From: Bradyrhizobium prioriisuperbiae
Lineage (GTDB): Bacteria; Pseudomonadota; Alphaproteobacteria; Rhizobiales; Xanthobacteraceae
Assembly (NCBI RefSeq): GCF_032397745.1
Contig: NZ_CP135921.1
Span: 7,800,501-7,864,500, forward strand
Direction: 5' to 3'
DNA: 64,000 nucleotides
Below are positions 1-7,744 of this stretch, one piece after another. The notes under the pieces are model-generated. The model worked only from the letters and a program-made list of their open reading frames with translations. It did not search any database and was not told where the DNA came from. The translations under genes and the position numbers were made by a program. Numbering within the stretch: the first letter of the stretch is position 1; each line of letters opens with the position of its first letter.

Positions 1-394
1 AAAGCTTCGGGCTTGCGGCAGGTCGAAACGCACAACAGACGCCTCCCCCCGAAGCCATCGAAACGCCGCCGTTTTGACAATTACCTCGCAAGAGTGAGCC
101 GTCCCTGTTGCTTTCCGGCAACGCGAACAATGGCAGTTTAGGAAGCGATCAAATGGTCCATCAACCTCAAACGCCACCTCTCCACACAGGCAGCTTCCCC
201 GAAATGTCGGCATTTTTGTCTCCTCTTCTGGTATTGTCCCCGCAACTCACTATCGAAGGCCGGCTCTTAAGGAAGCGGCGAAACTCTGCTCAAAGCCTTC
301 CGATACTTCCGTGGATATCAGCCGCGTCATGCCCGACGAACCTGAGCCCAAAACTTCTGCGCAACGAACGCTTCAATGCCACTGAGCGAGCCCA

Positions 395-432
395 TGGACG
401 CGAAGGATTCGAACCTTGGTGAAGCGCTTCAC
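395..432 (-). other. tRNA T-arm-like string next to a 14-bp palindrome
   Basis: Read on the minus strand, 405-415 is GGTTCGAATCC, the canonical T-loop consensus with part of its stem. The plus strand at 419-432 is the perfect palindrome GTGAAGCGCTTCAC. No full tRNA cloverleaf can be built around it, because no D-arm or anticodon arm is apparent. ICEs often recombine into tRNA 3' ends, so this could be a remnant of an attachment site. Chance is also plausible: GGTTCGAAT also occurs inside the coding sequence near 20935. Confidence 0.2.
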
Positions 433-827
433 TTTCCCGACAATGCCGAAATTTCTATACGAATTTCAAGATGTTACGATTTTGGAACACTTTAGTGTTG
501 GACGTTTGGTTGAACACTTTTGGCCTGCTCGTTGTGACGCAGACGCCCAGACCTACCTCTTGTTAGGCACCGTTACCTTCGTTGCTCTAGTTTGTTCGAC
601 TATTGCCTCCGGCTGCTTGCGGTCGGCGCGAATAGGATCCCACACCCCCAAATCGACAGATGACCTACCTCAACTGCCAGCCATTAAATTCGATCGTGCC
701 GAGATGAGTAAGCCGCGTCTGAGAGACCAGCAGGCCGACGCCTGGACCCGTGGCGGACTCTGTCTCCGCCAAGCACCCCAATTCTTTCGGTTTTATCAAG
801 CGGTTTCAATTACTTAATAAACGTCGC

Positions 828-868
828 GTGTGACGCGTGTGCCGAATTGTGTGACGTTTTGTGTCACG
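828..868. repeat. Iteron-like GTGTGACG repeats
   Basis: GTGTGACG occurs at 828-835 and 849-856, exactly 21 bp apart (two helical turns). GTGTCACG follows at 861-868 and forms a short inverted repeat with the second copy (GTGAC-N7-GTCAC). Such spacing is typical of protein-binding sites, but only two direct copies exist and no regulator or replication gene is adjacent. Confidence 0.25.
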
Positions 869-1140
869 TTCAGCCCATTTTTGAGCTCTCCCACACGCCG
901 GTTTTCCACGGATTTCACAACCACAGAAGCGGACGCAGTACGCGCTGAAACGAGCAGTCAGCGCACATGATTCTCAACACCTTCATGCTTCGCAATTTGC
1001 GCGCACCGGCCTCCTCTCAGCACGTCAAGATCTGCGGTCCCGATCTATTCGACTTATCGTCAACTCGATCTGCGGTTGACCTTGCCCCCCGGGCTTAATC
1101 CAGTTTGAAGTTCGCTCTGGCCCATGACAAGGACCAGAGC

Positions 1141-1407
1141 ATGAAGCGCAGCCGTTTTACGGAAGAGCAGATCATCGGGATTTTGAAGGAGCACGAGGCC
1201 GGCGTCTCGGTTGCGGATTTATGCCGCAAGCATGGCGTCAGTGACGCCAGCATCTACAAGTGGAAGGCGAGGTTTGGCGGGATGGAGGTCTCGGAGGCCA
1301 AGCGGCTGAGGATGCTGGAGGATGAGAACACGCGGCTGAAGCGGTTGCTGGCCGACGCCATGCTGGACAATGTGGCCCTGAAGGACCTTTTGGGAAAGAA
1401 GTGGTGA
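1141..1407 (+). CDS. IS3-family transposase OrfA
   Basis: An 88-residue DNA-binding subunit of the insertion sequence's transposase. It has the transposase_8 helix-turn-helix (KRSRFTEEQIIGILKEHE, then VADLCRKHGVSDASIYKWK) followed by a leucine-zipper-like helix (EDENTRLKRLLADAMLD) used for multimerisation. I start it at the ATG of MKRSRF, where family members begin. The zero-frame heptamer G-GGA-AAG at 1392-1398 sits just before the stop and is a good -1 slippery site, so an OrfAB fusion transposase is likely made by frameshifting into the downstream frame. Confidence 0.9.
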   Translation: MKRSRFTEEQIIGILKEHEAGVSVADLCRKHGVSDASIYKWKARFGGMEVSEAKRLRMLEDENTRLKRLLADAMLDNVALKDLLGKKW

Positions 1408-2330
1408 CGCCCGCGGCCGAGCGGAAAGCTGTCGCCCATCTCGTGGATGCCCACGGAATGAGCGAACGGCGGGCGTGTAAAGCCATCGGCTGCTGCCGTA
1501 TGACCATGAGATACCGTTCGACCCGAACGGACGATGCGGGCCTTCGCCAGCGCATGAAGGTGATCGCCCATGAACGCCGCCGCTTCGGCTATCGGCGCCT
1601 GCATGTCCTGCTCAAGCGGGAAGGCTATGCGATCAATCACAAGAAGCTGTTTCGGCTCTACCGGGAGGAGAGGCTTGCGGTGCGCCGCCGTGGCGGCCGC
1701 AAGCGGGCGATCGGGACCAGAGCACCGATGCTGGTGCCGATAGCGCCGAACGAACGCTGGTCGCTCGACTTCGTGTCGGATCAACTCACCGACGGCCGTC
1801 GCTTCCGCATCCTGACCGTCGTGGACGACTGCACGCGCGAATGCCTGGCGCTGGTGGCCGACACCTCACTCTCCGGCGTCCGTGTGGCGCGGGAACTGGA
1901 CCGCCTGATAGTCGAGCGCGGCAAGCCGAAGATGGTGGTCAGCGATAATGGCAGCGAATTGACCAGCAACGCCATCCTGACCTGGGCTGACCAGAGCCGC
2001 GTCGCATGGCACTACATCGCGCCGGGCAAACCCATGCAGAATGCCTTCATTGAGAGCTTCAATGGGCGCCTGAGGGATGAATTGCTGAACGAGACGCTGT
2101 TCACGTCGCTTGCCCAGGCTCGCGTCATTCTCGAATGCTGGCGGGCCGACTACAACGACGCTCGACCACACTCGCAACTTGGATGGAGGACGCCTTCCGA
2201 GTTCGCCTTCACCTTCCACCCGCGCCGGGATCTGACGCTGCGCTATATCGATGGCTCCGCGCCAGCTCCCGTCGCTTCCACCGCCCACACGGGCAAACCC
2301 AACAGCCAGAGCGAACTCAGAGTTGGATAA
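1401..2330 (+). CDS. IS3-family transposase OrfB (rve integrase core)
   Basis: Catalytic part of the transposase, about 309 residues, in the -1 frame relative to OrfA. It has an HTH_21-type segment (RRFGYRRLHVLLKREGY) and then an RNase H-like core with the DD(35)E triad: Asp in WSLDFVSD, Asp in VSDNGSE, and Glu in NAFIESFNGR exactly 35 residues after the second Asp. The C-terminus has the usual NDARPHSQLGWRTPSEF motif. It is full length and undamaged, so the element may be active. Expression is probably by frameshift at 1392-1398 or from the overlapping GTG codons. Confidence 0.9.
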   Translation: MVTPAAERKAVAHLVDAHGMSERRACKAIGCCRMTMRYRSTRTDDAGLRQRMKVIAHERRRFGYRRLHVLLKREGYAINHKKLFRLYREERLAVRRRGGRKRAIGTRAPMLVPIAPNERWSLDFVSDQLTDGRRFRILTVVDDCTRECLALVADTSLSGVRVARELDRLIVERGKPKMVVSDNGSELTSNAILTWADQSRVAWHYIAPGKPMQNAFIESFNGRLRDELLNETLFTSLAQARVILECWRADYNDARPHSQLGWRTPSEFAFTFHPRRDLTLRYIDGSAPAPVASTAHTGKPNSQSELRVG

Positions 2331-2407
2331 ATCTTGGGGGCAACGTCAGCACCTCAGCCGTGACAGGGAAGGCCGATCGATCAGGCGGTTCGCTACCCCT
2401 TCGCTTT

Positions 2408-3298
2408 TCAGCCTCCCAAGATCATTGTGATCATCGTAATTGCGCCAGACGCGATGAGACTACCAGCAGCGCCAGATAGCGCATTTCTTAGATCAGCCAA
2501 CGCGCCTCGCGCAGCCTTCTGGTCCGGGGCTTCCGATTTCACCTGTTTCGCAAGCTCAGACAGGGATTCGTCCATAGCGCTACTATCGGCACCTGCCACC
2601 TTTAAGGCGGAGAGATGCGGCGTGATCTGTTTGATGAGCTCACTAAGATCGTTGACAGAAATTCCTGCCGCCGATATCTCGCCGGAAACATTGTTAGCTC
2701 CTAGATTTCCAACCATCGAGCCAATTGAGCCCACGTTAATTGTGGTGGATGCAACTTTTGCCAACTGCTTTTCCTCTCGATTGAAACTCATGCCCTCGCC
2801 GTTGATACCTGCTCGTTCTAATTTCAGCGCCCATTCTAAAACTAAATTTCTAACAGCATCGAGCAGTCCATGAATTTGGCTGATCGAAAGGTGGACGGCC
2901 ATCGTACCGAAATTTATTCCCATTATTCTGTTGATTTCGATAATCGTTCCAGGCGCGATCGGAAATTGAACGAAACTATTCTGATTTCTCTGTATCAAAG
3001 CCTCCAAAGAAGCGACCGATTGTCGAACACTGCAAGACGAAAGCCCTTCATTGAGTTCTTGTTCGTCAAATATGATGGGAATCCATCCTCTAAAGGGGTT
3101 TAGAGCTTTTGGATGTCCTTTCAACTCTCTGTATTCTGGCGGCGCCTCATTGTAACCGCTGAGCTCTTGTTCAACCCATTTTTCCGTTGGAGCCAAGTTT
3201 AGTTTTGAGGCAGCCACTTTGACTTTGCGAAGAAGTGCAGACACCTGCACCTTAGGGTCAATCGCGTCACGTTGAATTTCATCAATCAAACCTGACAT
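2408..3298 (-). CDS. AbiTii-domain protein (putative abortive-infection factor)
   Basis: A 296-residue protein. The N-terminus (LIDEIQRDAIDPKVQVSALL, then RKVKVAASKL and WVEQELSGY) matches the AbiTii domain as I know it, a domain named after a lactococcal phage abortive-infection gene. The middle is predicted helical. The C-terminal third has a Gly-rich segment (NVGSIGSMVGNLGANN), a helical hairpin and a hydrophobic tail (GSLIASGAITMITMILGG) that could insert into a membrane. It lies 17 bp behind the DUF3892 gene, so the two are probably one operon. Base composition is lower in GC than the transfer genes, which suggests separate acquisition. A defence role is inferred from the domain name only. 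Confidence 0.7.
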   Translation of the reverse strand: MSGLIDEIQRDAIDPKVQVSALLRKVKVAASKLNLAPTEKWVEQELSGYNEAPPEYRELKGHPKALNPFRGWIPIIFDEQELNEGLSSCSVRQSVASLEALIQRNQNSFVQFPIAPGTIIEINRIMGINFGTMAVHLSISQIHGLLDAVRNLVLEWALKLERAGINGEGMSFNREEKQLAKVASTTINVGSIGSMVGNLGANNVSGEISAAGISVNDLSELIKQITPHLSALKVAGADSSAMDESLSELAKQVKSEAPDQKAARGALADLRNALSGAAGSLIASGAITMITMILGG

Positions 3299-3315
3299 CG
3301 GTTACTCTCGCGTGA

Positions 3316-3582
3316 TTACCGACACTCTGGCAAAGCCAACAGATTGTCGTTCCAATAGCCATCTGCGTAGGTCCGTAGGTACTTCCCGTTCGGACCATCA
3401 ACGACGCCAATGTCGGCTCTCTTTCCGCCGACATACGTAAAGAACGTATGCGACCTAAGTTCAATCCATTCGACGACTTGCTGACGTGTCCACTTTCCGG
3501 TCGAATTTCCAAGATGAGTGATACCCTCATGCGGGTCGTTGCGCGGTTGCTTGTTGATGCAGGTGATCTGAACGTCTGACAT
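3316..3582 (-). CDS. DUF3892-domain protein
   Basis: An 88-residue soluble protein matching the DUF3892 pattern (VQITCINKQPRNDPHEGITH ... GKRADIGVVDGPNGKYLRT ... GYWNDNLLALPEC). The biochemical function of this domain is not known to me. The start is well supported by AGGAGAATAGGCG just ahead of the ATG. It is the first gene of a probable two-gene operon with the AbiTii gene 17 bp downstream, so it could act with it, for example as an accessory or sensor. That pairing is inference; DUF3892 proteins also occur alone. Confidence 0.75.
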   Translation of the reverse strand: MSDVQITCINKQPRNDPHEGITHLGNSTGKWTRQQVVEWIELRSHTFFTYVGGKRADIGVVDGPNGKYLRTYADGYWNDNLLALPECR

Positions 3583-3829
3583 CGCCTATTCTCCTATCCA
3601 ACCGATTGGCTGGGCGGACATATATAGAACAAAATGTGGCGAATTGACTATACGTTCCGCAACTTACGCACGATTCCCACAGATGGTGAGCTATCGGCCG
3701 TTTCTAAATATTACAGGAACTGACACTCAACAGGCGCAACGGCAAAGAAAACTTTCGCCATTATTACAATTGCTTAGATAACACAACGGTTCGATGCGAA
3801 CTTCTCGATCTACCCCCTGAACGCTCACT

Positions 3830-4048
3830 CTAAACACGACGCCTGCGACGAAACAGCTCTTCGGCGTCAACCCTAAGCGCTGCAGCTATCCGCTCGAGAA
3901 CGGCCACGGAAGCATTTCTCTTTCCGGTCTCGACGCCGCTCAGGTAGGTCTGATGAACATTGGCAAGATGGGCAAGCTCCTCTTGGCTGAGCTTCTTTGC
4001 TCGGCGCAAGTCCTGAATGTTTTGTCCGACTCGGTCCTGCAAACGCAT
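3830..4048 (-). CDS. XRE-family transcriptional regulator (Cro/C1 HTH)
   Basis: A 72-residue single-domain repressor-type protein. The HTH_3 fold is clear: VGQNIQDLRRAKKLSQEELA, HQTYLSGVETGKRN, VAVLERIAAALRVDAEELF, ending in a run of arginines. It lies divergent to the hypothetical gene at 4133, with an 11-bp palindrome (4082-4092) between them as a candidate operator. It could control that gene, itself, or the AbiTii-DUF3892 operon downstream. Small XRE proteins are common controllers of accessory modules in ICEs. Confidence 0.85.
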   Translation of the reverse strand: MRLQDRVGQNIQDLRRAKKLSQEELAHLANVHQTYLSGVETGKRNASVAVLERIAAALRVDAEELFRRRRRV

Positions 4049-4081
4049 TCAGGCAAAGCAAAAGAACCGGTCGCTTTGGCC

Positions 4082-4092
4082 CATAGACTATG
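4082..4092. promoter_or_regulatory. Candidate operator palindrome between divergent genes
   Basis: CATAGACTATG is a perfect 11-bp palindrome 34 bp upstream of the XRE start codon and about 40 bp upstream of the divergent hypothetical gene. Its position and size suit autoregulation by the XRE protein. There is no direct evidence of binding. Confidence 0.3.
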
Positions 4093-4132
4093 AGTCATAA
4101 AATCACTAACCTCTAATTGGCGATTTCCTGGT

Positions 4133-4522
4133 TTGAGCACAGTGACAGTGTATACCGCTTCACAAGTAGAGCCGTTTGCTGAGCGCTGCGGCGCGACGTA
4201 CCGAATCGGATATCGGGGCACATCTGGGGGAGAAACAATTACGTCAGTGGAGGTTCCTCTCGAATTGCTTGAACAGACAATTGCGTCGAACAATTCATTG
4301 GAGCTTTCCATCTCATGTGACGGAAGCATCGTAGCTTGTCATACTTGCGCTCGACCGAGTGTTGTTCCACTGGACGAACTTGTGCAGATTTACCTAACCG
4401 CGGACAGCCTCAGGATGGAAGAAGCAACAATCATCGAATTGCAATCTTTTTCGGAGCGTCTTCAACGATCTGTCCTTGCAGTTAATCAAGCCATCGAATT
4501 TTTGAAAGCGACGCAGATCTGA
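4133..4522 (+). CDS. Hypothetical protein
   Basis: An open frame of up to 129 residues that I do not recognise. The N-terminal half looks like alternating beta strands (YRIGYRGTSGG, TSVEVPLELLEQ, LELSISCDGSIVACHTC). The C-terminal third is a likely amphipathic helix ending in AVNQAIEFLKATQ. No signal peptide or membrane segment is seen. The start is uncertain: the first in-frame start is TTG at 4133, with GTG codons soon after, and no strong ribosome binding site. It is divergent from the XRE gene and converges with the DUF2274 gene, 1 bp between stops. It could be a target of the XRE regulator. Confidence 0.5.
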   Translation: MSTVTVYTASQVEPFAERCGATYRIGYRGTSGGETITSVEVPLELLEQTIASNNSLELSISCDGSIVACHTCARPSVVPLDELVQIYLTADSLRMEEATIIELQSFSERLQRSVLAVNQAIEFLKATQI

Positions 4523-4523
4523 A

Positions 4524-4745
4524 TTATGAAGATGGATCACCTTTTGTCCGTGTTAGTCGCCGAAAATCCGCGTCGCCATCCATAAACGACTCAAGCATAA
4601 ACGGCACGAGGTCCGCGACCTCCTCCCGGCTGCCATAAGTCTCAGCATAAAACTCCGCATAACCCTGCAACCGCGCCGCAAGCTGAGGCCGCACAACGAT
4701 CGTGAACTTGACGGGAGCTCGGTCCGGCAGTTTGGACAGCTTCAT
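4524..4745 (-). CDS. DUF2274-domain protein (last gene of trb operon)
   Basis: A 73-residue protein of the DUF2274 family (MKLSKLPDRAPVKFTIVVRP, ADLVPFMLESFMDGDADF). Such proteins follow trbI in many alphaproteobacterial conjugation operons, as here, 4 bp after the trbI stop. The fold suggests a small ribbon-helix-helix-like or adaptor protein. Its exact role in conjugation is not established. The start ATG is preceded by AAGGTGAGAGC. Confidence 0.85.
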   Translation of the reverse strand: MKLSKLPDRAPVKFTIVVRPQLAARLQGYAEFYAETYGSREEVADLVPFMLESFMDGDADFRRLTRTKGDPSS

Positions 4746-4749
4746 GCTC

Positions 4750-6021
4750 TCACCTTGCTTTGGCGGCGGTCTGCACCGCGTCGTACGGCTTCAGCACCAG
4801 ATCCTTTGAAACAATCACCCGCAGCGGCCAACCAGGCCGAACCGTGATCGTCGGCTGGACGTCCATCTCGCGCTCGACAAGTCGCTGTCCCGCCCGATTG
4901 GTGGTCTGCTGAACGCTCTCCCGTAGGGCCTTCACCAGATCACTTTCATCTGTCCCGAGCGAAAGCTGCGTCCCTACCCCCAGCAGCGTCGCCATCGCGA
5001 TCCCCTTCAGCAATTGCCAGGTGTGCATATCAACCTCGTCCTCGAGGCCGGCATAACCCGCGACGTCGGTCGCCGGCAGGTTATCGATGACGATGGAATT
5101 TCCATCGGGCAGGATGAGCCGGGTCCAGATCACCAGCGCCCGCTTCTGACCATAAGCAACGACGCTATCGTATTTCCCGATCAGCCGCGTCCCCTGCGGG
5201 ATCAGAAGATACTCGCCGGTGACGGTGTCGTAGACGTTCTCGGTCACCTGAGCGATCGTCGCACCTGGCAGATCCGAATTCAGGCCAGTGATCAGGCTCG
5301 CCGGGATGATCGACCCCGCCATCACCGAATATGGCGACGGCGCGGCCGCGAGGCTGTGCGGATTGGTGGTTTCCTTGTCCGGCTTGGTGCTGACAAACGC
5401 CAGCTTGCGCGCTTGCGACGACGGGATGATTTCGCTGGAGCGATCCGTCAGGCCCTGAGCGGCCTTGGCCGCGAGCTCAGCCGCCGATGGACCGCCGTCC
5501 GCCGAAGCCGGCCGGAACGGCGAGGCTTGAACTGTAGCCTTTTCCGCGGACGCCGGTTGCTTGCGTTGGCTCTGCTTCTCCGACAGGCGAACAAACAGGC
5601 CGGACTCCTTGGCCTGCTGATTGATCCGGCCCTGCCGAATCCGCTCCGCCCGCTCGGCATCCTCCTCCGGGTCCGCCCGGAATGGCGCCTCTGACGTCCC
5701 GACCTTCTTTTCGCTTTGGACGAAAGCGTGGCCAATATCTCCCGGCGACGGAGGCCCAAGCTTCGGCACGTCCTCATAGGATCTCGGAAGTTTGGACAGC
5801 CCTTCGGCGGTTTGCTTACGGTCCGTGTTGTAAAGCTCGGATCGATCACCCTGCTTGAAGATTTGGCCTGGACGGAGCGCCACAATCGCGGCGCCCGCGA
5901 CCAATAGTGCGACAATCGAACAACCGAGCATTAACGCACGCCTGTTCAGCCTGCGAATTGCCCGCGGCCGGGCGCGCAACTCGAGCCGCTCCGGTTCGAC
6001 CTTGCCAAAGTCGTCCGTCAC
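4750..6021 (-). CDS. trbI: Conjugal transfer protein TrbI (VirB10-like)
   Basis: A 423-residue inner-membrane/periplasmic scaffold that spans the envelope and links the inner-membrane complex to the TrbG outer ring. One transmembrane helix lies near residues 30-50 (RALMLGCSIVALLVAGAAIV), followed by a long Pro/Gln/Ala-rich linker and the conserved VirB10 C-terminal beta barrel (SPYSVMAGSIIPASLITGLN, YLLIPQGTRLIGKYDSVV, GWPLRVIVSKDLVL). The start is the GTG of VTDDFGKV: it has GGAGGCGGATC ahead of it and overlaps the trbG stop as GTGA. The preceding open frame would extend into trbG and is not translated. Confidence 0.95.
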   Translation of the reverse strand: MTDDFGKVEPERLELRARPRAIRRLNRRALMLGCSIVALLVAGAAIVALRPGQIFKQGDRSELYNTDRKQTAEGLSKLPRSYEDVPKLGPPSPGDIGHAFVQSEKKVGTSEAPFRADPEEDAERAERIRQGRINQQAKESGLFVRLSEKQSQRKQPASAEKATVQASPFRPASADGGPSAAELAAKAAQGLTDRSSEIIPSSQARKLAFVSTKPDKETTNPHSLAAAPSPYSVMAGSIIPASLITGLNSDLPGATIAQVTENVYDTVTGEYLLIPQGTRLIGKYDSVVAYGQKRALVIWTRLILPDGNSIVIDNLPATDVAGYAGLEDEVDMHTWQLLKGIAMATLLGVGTQLSLGTDESDLVKALRESVQQTTNRAGQRLVEREMDVQPTITVRPGWPLRVIVSKDLVLKPYDAVQTAAKAR

Positions 6022-7043
6022 GATCCGCCTCCGATGTTGAACAACTGCGAGACCGGCCGGGCGTCGGTGCGGATGATGCGAACGGTGCGCTGGGGGTTTT
6101 CTCCGAGGCGGAGCTCGGCAGCGCCAAACATCCGGTCGACGATGTAGTACGTGCCCCGCACCCGGTAATTGACCAGATTGGGTCTGCCGTCCGCCCCCGC
6201 CACGAACAGCGGCGGCGCCTCTCCCTGCGGCAGACCCGACGGCATCTGGATGTAGACCTTGCGACCGTCGTCGAAGGCGCGAAGCGGCCGCCACGGCGGG
6301 GCATCCCCCTCGATGCGGTAGCGGAAGTTCAGATTATCCAGCCGCACGCCACGATCGGCGACACGCTCCTCCGCTTCACGTGCGACAATGTTCTGCTTGT
6401 GCAAGGCGACCAGACTATCGCTGGGATAATTCCAGGATATCGAGGCCATGTAGGTCTGCTTGGTCGACACCAACTCGATGTGATAGGTGCGCCGATCCGT
6501 GAGAACTACGAGATTGGTCTGGATATCCGGCAGGGTTGGCTTGATCAGAATGTGGACACGCCGTGTGCCTCCCTGCCCGCTTGCGGTATCGCCAACCACC
6601 CAGCGCACCGTGTCGCCGGTCGAGACATCGATCAATTCCTCGCCGGCCTGCAGCGCGATGGTCGAGACTTTTTCCGGGCTCGCGTAAAGCCGATAGAGCG
6701 CCCCGTCTGTCCAGGGATAGACCTGAATCGCATTGAGATAGCCGGCACGCGATGGCTCGACCCGAGCCGCCTTGTTGGCCTTTGCGATAGCTTGTTCCGG
6801 AGGGAGTTTCTCCTCCTTGGCGATTTTCGGCGGCCACGGTTTGAGCTGCCCGGGCAACGGCAACACCTTGGGCACTTCCACGACTTCCACCGGCTTCGGG
6901 GGATCAGCCTCCGGACGCGCCTGCTCAAAGGTAAAGTCGTCGAGGGGGGCTTCCAGGTTGAACTTGGTCGCGCATCCGCCAAGCGACAAGGATAGTACGA
7001 GCACGCTCGCCGACGCTTTGCACTTCATGCCACAGGACATCAT
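6018..7043 (-). CDS. trbG: P-type conjugative transfer protein TrbG (VirB9-like)
   Basis: A 341-residue outer-membrane complex component of the mating apparatus. The N-terminus is a lipoprotein signal (ASVLVLSLSLGGCAT; lipobox LGGC), then a Pro-rich linker and the VirB9/CagX beta domain (YRIEGDAPPWRPLRAFDDGR, YYIVDRMFGAAELRLGENP). It overlaps trbF by ATGA at its start and trbI by GTGA at its end, so the three are translationally coupled. No trbH is present, which is usual for this operon type. Confidence 0.95.
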   Translation of the reverse strand: MMSCGMKCKASASVLVLSLSLGGCATKFNLEAPLDDFTFEQARPEADPPKPVEVVEVPKVLPLPGQLKPWPPKIAKEEKLPPEQAIAKANKAARVEPSRAGYLNAIQVYPWTDGALYRLYASPEKVSTIALQAGEELIDVSTGDTVRWVVGDTASGQGGTRRVHILIKPTLPDIQTNLVVLTDRRTYHIELVSTKQTYMASISWNYPSDSLVALHKQNIVAREAEERVADRGVRLDNLNFRYRIEGDAPPWRPLRAFDDGRKVYIQMPSGLPQGEAPPLFVAGADGRPNLVNYRVRGTYYIVDRMFGAAELRLGENPQRTVRIIRTDARPVSQLFNIGGGS

Positions 7044-7741
7044 TTCGGGTCTCCGATCAGGTCGCGCGACCAGTTGAGGGAATGGACGTAGAGGCCGAGG
7101 GGATTCTTCCGCAGCGTCTCGGCCGTGATGGGGGATTTGAGGATGACGGTGACGACGCCCGTGAAACGCTCGGTCTTGGCCACCGCACCGTTCTCGTAGG
7201 TGCTTTCCTTCCAGCGGATCTCGAAACTGTCTCCGGAAGCGCGAACCACCGAGGTGACCTCGGCGGTGGCCGTCTTGGCACCGATCTTGGTGAAGGGATC
7301 GGCTTCACGGGCATATTCATTAAGCGCCTGGGCGCCGCGATCGGTCACAAAGTCATAGGCGTGCAGCCAGTTCGTGCGGACGATCACCGGGTCGATCGAG
7401 AGCGAACGAACATTTTCGATGAAGCGCGCAAGAAAGTGCGCGATCTGCGCGTCGGAAGGTTGGTAGGCCGTGGCCGCCGGACCGACTGCGCGCACCTCGC
7501 CGAGCCGGTCGACCTCGACAACATAGGGAACGACGCCCGAGCGTCCGATCTCGACCGCCAGTGTTCCTCCCAGCAGGCTCGAGAGCCCGATTGCCGCTAA
7601 CGCGGCCAAGCGCCAGTTGCGGGCCTGGACGCGAGCCGAGCCCAATCGCTCGTCCCAGACCTGTGCCGCCTTCTGGTAGGGCGTCACCGGCTCCGGCATT
7701 TCGCCGTACCGAACCGAGGGACGTCGGAAAGGATGATCCAT
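7040..7741 (-). CDS. trbF: Conjugal transfer protein TrbF (VirB8-like)
   Basis: A 233-residue bitopic inner-membrane protein that nucleates assembly of the secretion channel. It has a cytoplasmic N-terminus (TPYQKAAQVWDERLG), one membrane helix (LAALAAIGLSSLLGGTLAV) and a periplasmic VirB8 domain (VPYVVEVDRLGEVRAVGPA, IRWKESTYENGAVAKTERFT, NPLGLYVHSLNWSRDL). Length and motif order are normal. It lies 3 bp after trbL and overlaps trbG by 4 bp. Confidence 0.95.
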   Translation of the reverse strand: MDHPFRRPSVRYGEMPEPVTPYQKAAQVWDERLGSARVQARNWRLAALAAIGLSSLLGGTLAVEIGRSGVVPYVVEVDRLGEVRAVGPAATAYQPSDAQIAHFLARFIENVRSLSIDPVIVRTNWLHAYDFVTDRGAQALNEYAREADPFTKIGAKTATAEVTSVVRASGDSFEIRWKESTYENGAVAKTERFTGVVTVILKSPITAETLRKNPLGLYVHSLNWSRDLIGDPK

Positions 7742-7744
7742 CGC

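Larger units (their letters stand above)
1..1076. other. Left-edge region without recognisable gene
   Basis: No protein family is recognisable in any frame. The open frames at 108-422 and 416-817 on the plus strand have no domain I know, no convincing ribosome binding site and an unusual residue composition, so I do not call them. The stretch holds a tRNA T-arm-like string next to a palindrome (about 395-432) and a small cluster of GTGTGACG repeats (828-868). Base composition is more AT-rich than the transfer genes. It may be intergenic DNA or decayed sequence left of the insertion sequence. Confidence 0.5.
1077..2348 (+). mobile_element. IS3-family (IS407-group) insertion sequence, complete
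   Basis: A 1272-bp element bounded by about 38-bp imperfect inverted repeats. The left end begins TGACCTTGCCCCCC at 1077. The right end, read in reverse complement from 2348, begins TGACGTTGCCCCCA, and similarity continues inward to a shared GTTCGC. It carries two overlapping transposase frames in the usual IS3 arrangement. The group normally leaves a 4-bp target duplication, but the flanks here are CGGT (1073-1076) and GCAC (2349-2352). They do not match, which suggests rearrangement after insertion. Confidence 0.9.

Noticed and set aside
108..817. Two overlapping plus-strand frames at the left edge
   Set aside because: No domain, no ribosome binding site and odd composition; not enough to call genes.
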